A stretch of 32,003 nucleotides of DNA from the NCBI GenBank assembly GCA_004335635.1, contig QAXH01003072.1, positions 1 through 32,003 on the forward strand, written 5' to 3'. How positions within the stretch are numbered: the stretch's first letter is position 1; each line of letters starts with the position of its first letter. The position numbers were made by a program, and so were the translations under genes. Source of the DNA: Chloromonas sp. AAM2 (taxonomy: Eukaryota > Chlorophyta > Chlorophyceae > Chlamydomonadales > Chlamydomonadaceae). Shown in pieces: positions 31,939 through 32,003 of the stretch. The notes under the pieces were generated by a model, which was not told the origin of the DNA, made no database searches, and was given only the letters and a program-made list of their open reading frames with translations.

Positions 31939-32003
<65 letters not shown>
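29990..32003 (+). CDS. ZC3H15/DFRP1 (Tma46) homologue, partial at window end
   Basis: In animals and yeast this family (DRG family regulatory protein 1, Tma46) binds and stabilises the GTPase DRG1/Rbg1 and associates with ribosomes. Exons: 29990-30034, 30122-30171, 30262-30355, 30455-30539, 30906-31060, 31396-31529 and 31785-31884, giving 221 residues so far. The next exon lies beyond the window. It starts [15 protein letters not shown]. Then [15 protein letters not shown] is the near-invariant N-terminal motif. Next come [17 protein letters not shown] and [16 protein letters not shown]. The first CCCH finger is C100-x7-C108-x5-C114-x3-H118. The second uses C174, C192, C198 and H202, within [17 protein letters not shown] and [13 protein letters not shown]. 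All match plant and animal homologues in order and spacing. The C-terminal region that contacts DRG1 is missing because of the window edge. The intron 30356-30454 is 99 nt and has no in-frame stop. Confidence 0.95.
31082..31163. repeat. degenerate ACAGTG/GTGCACACTG tandem repeat in an intron
   Basis: Overlapping units of cacagtgaca, followed by acagtgcacactga repeated about three times, fill roughly 80 nt of the intron after the first CCCH exon of the ZC3H15 homologue. It is a simple-sequence expansion. Confidence 0.8.
31916..32003. repeat. (GACA)n microsatellite, cut by the window end
   Basis: A nearly perfect ACAG/GACA tetranucleotide run of at least 88 nt, with one AG interruption near 31941, lies in the intron after exon 7 of the ZC3H15 homologue. 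It runs to the last base, so its full length is unknown and the window edge may coincide with an assembly problem. Confidence 0.95.

Overview
The window is nuclear DNA of a eukaryote, most likely a green alga. The genes are split into many short exons with GT/AG introns whose acceptors are almost always (t)gcag. Base composition is mixed and CAG/TGCA-rich, and the best-conserved protein (a ZC3H15/DFRP1 homologue) reads like the plant and algal form. A trebouxiophyte-like alga is my inference; no marker in the window proves it. All exon models were built by hand from splice motifs, frame continuity and family knowledge. Every model keeps frame across all junctions.

Layout. (1) Minus strand, 17403 down to 1061: one very large gene, about 39 exons and about 2438 residues, encoding an almost entirely alpha-helical, Ala/Gln/Glu-rich coiled-coil protein. 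Its centre (10487 to 5693) is a tandem array of 15 homologous, phase-0 exons, each encoding either 51 or 40 residues. (2) A divergent intergenic stretch, 17404-18711. (3) Plus strand, 18712-24452: a 14-exon gene of about 629 codons for an inward-rectifier (Kir-type) potassium channel homologue. Its pore signature reads T-L-G-F-S instead of T-x-G-Y/F-G, and it has a long C-terminal extension with an extra hydrophobic segment. (4) A 3.1 kb stretch without a convincing gene, 24453-27550. (5) Minus strand, 28348-27551: an uncharacterised Ser/acidic low-complexity protein. (6) Minus strand, 29584-28599: a small three-exon gene for a 63-residue protein I do not recognise. (7) Head-to-head with it, plus strand from 29990 to beyond the window end: the ZC3H15/DFRP1/Tma46 homologue with two CCCH zinc fingers, cut off in an intron that contains a GACA microsatellite.

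The genes do not form an obvious pathway. The two most unusual items are the divergent Kir-like channel and the coiled-coil gene that has grown by exon duplication. Its two exon classes differ by exactly 11 residues, one hendecad, so gain or loss of a unit can keep both reading frame and coiled-coil register.
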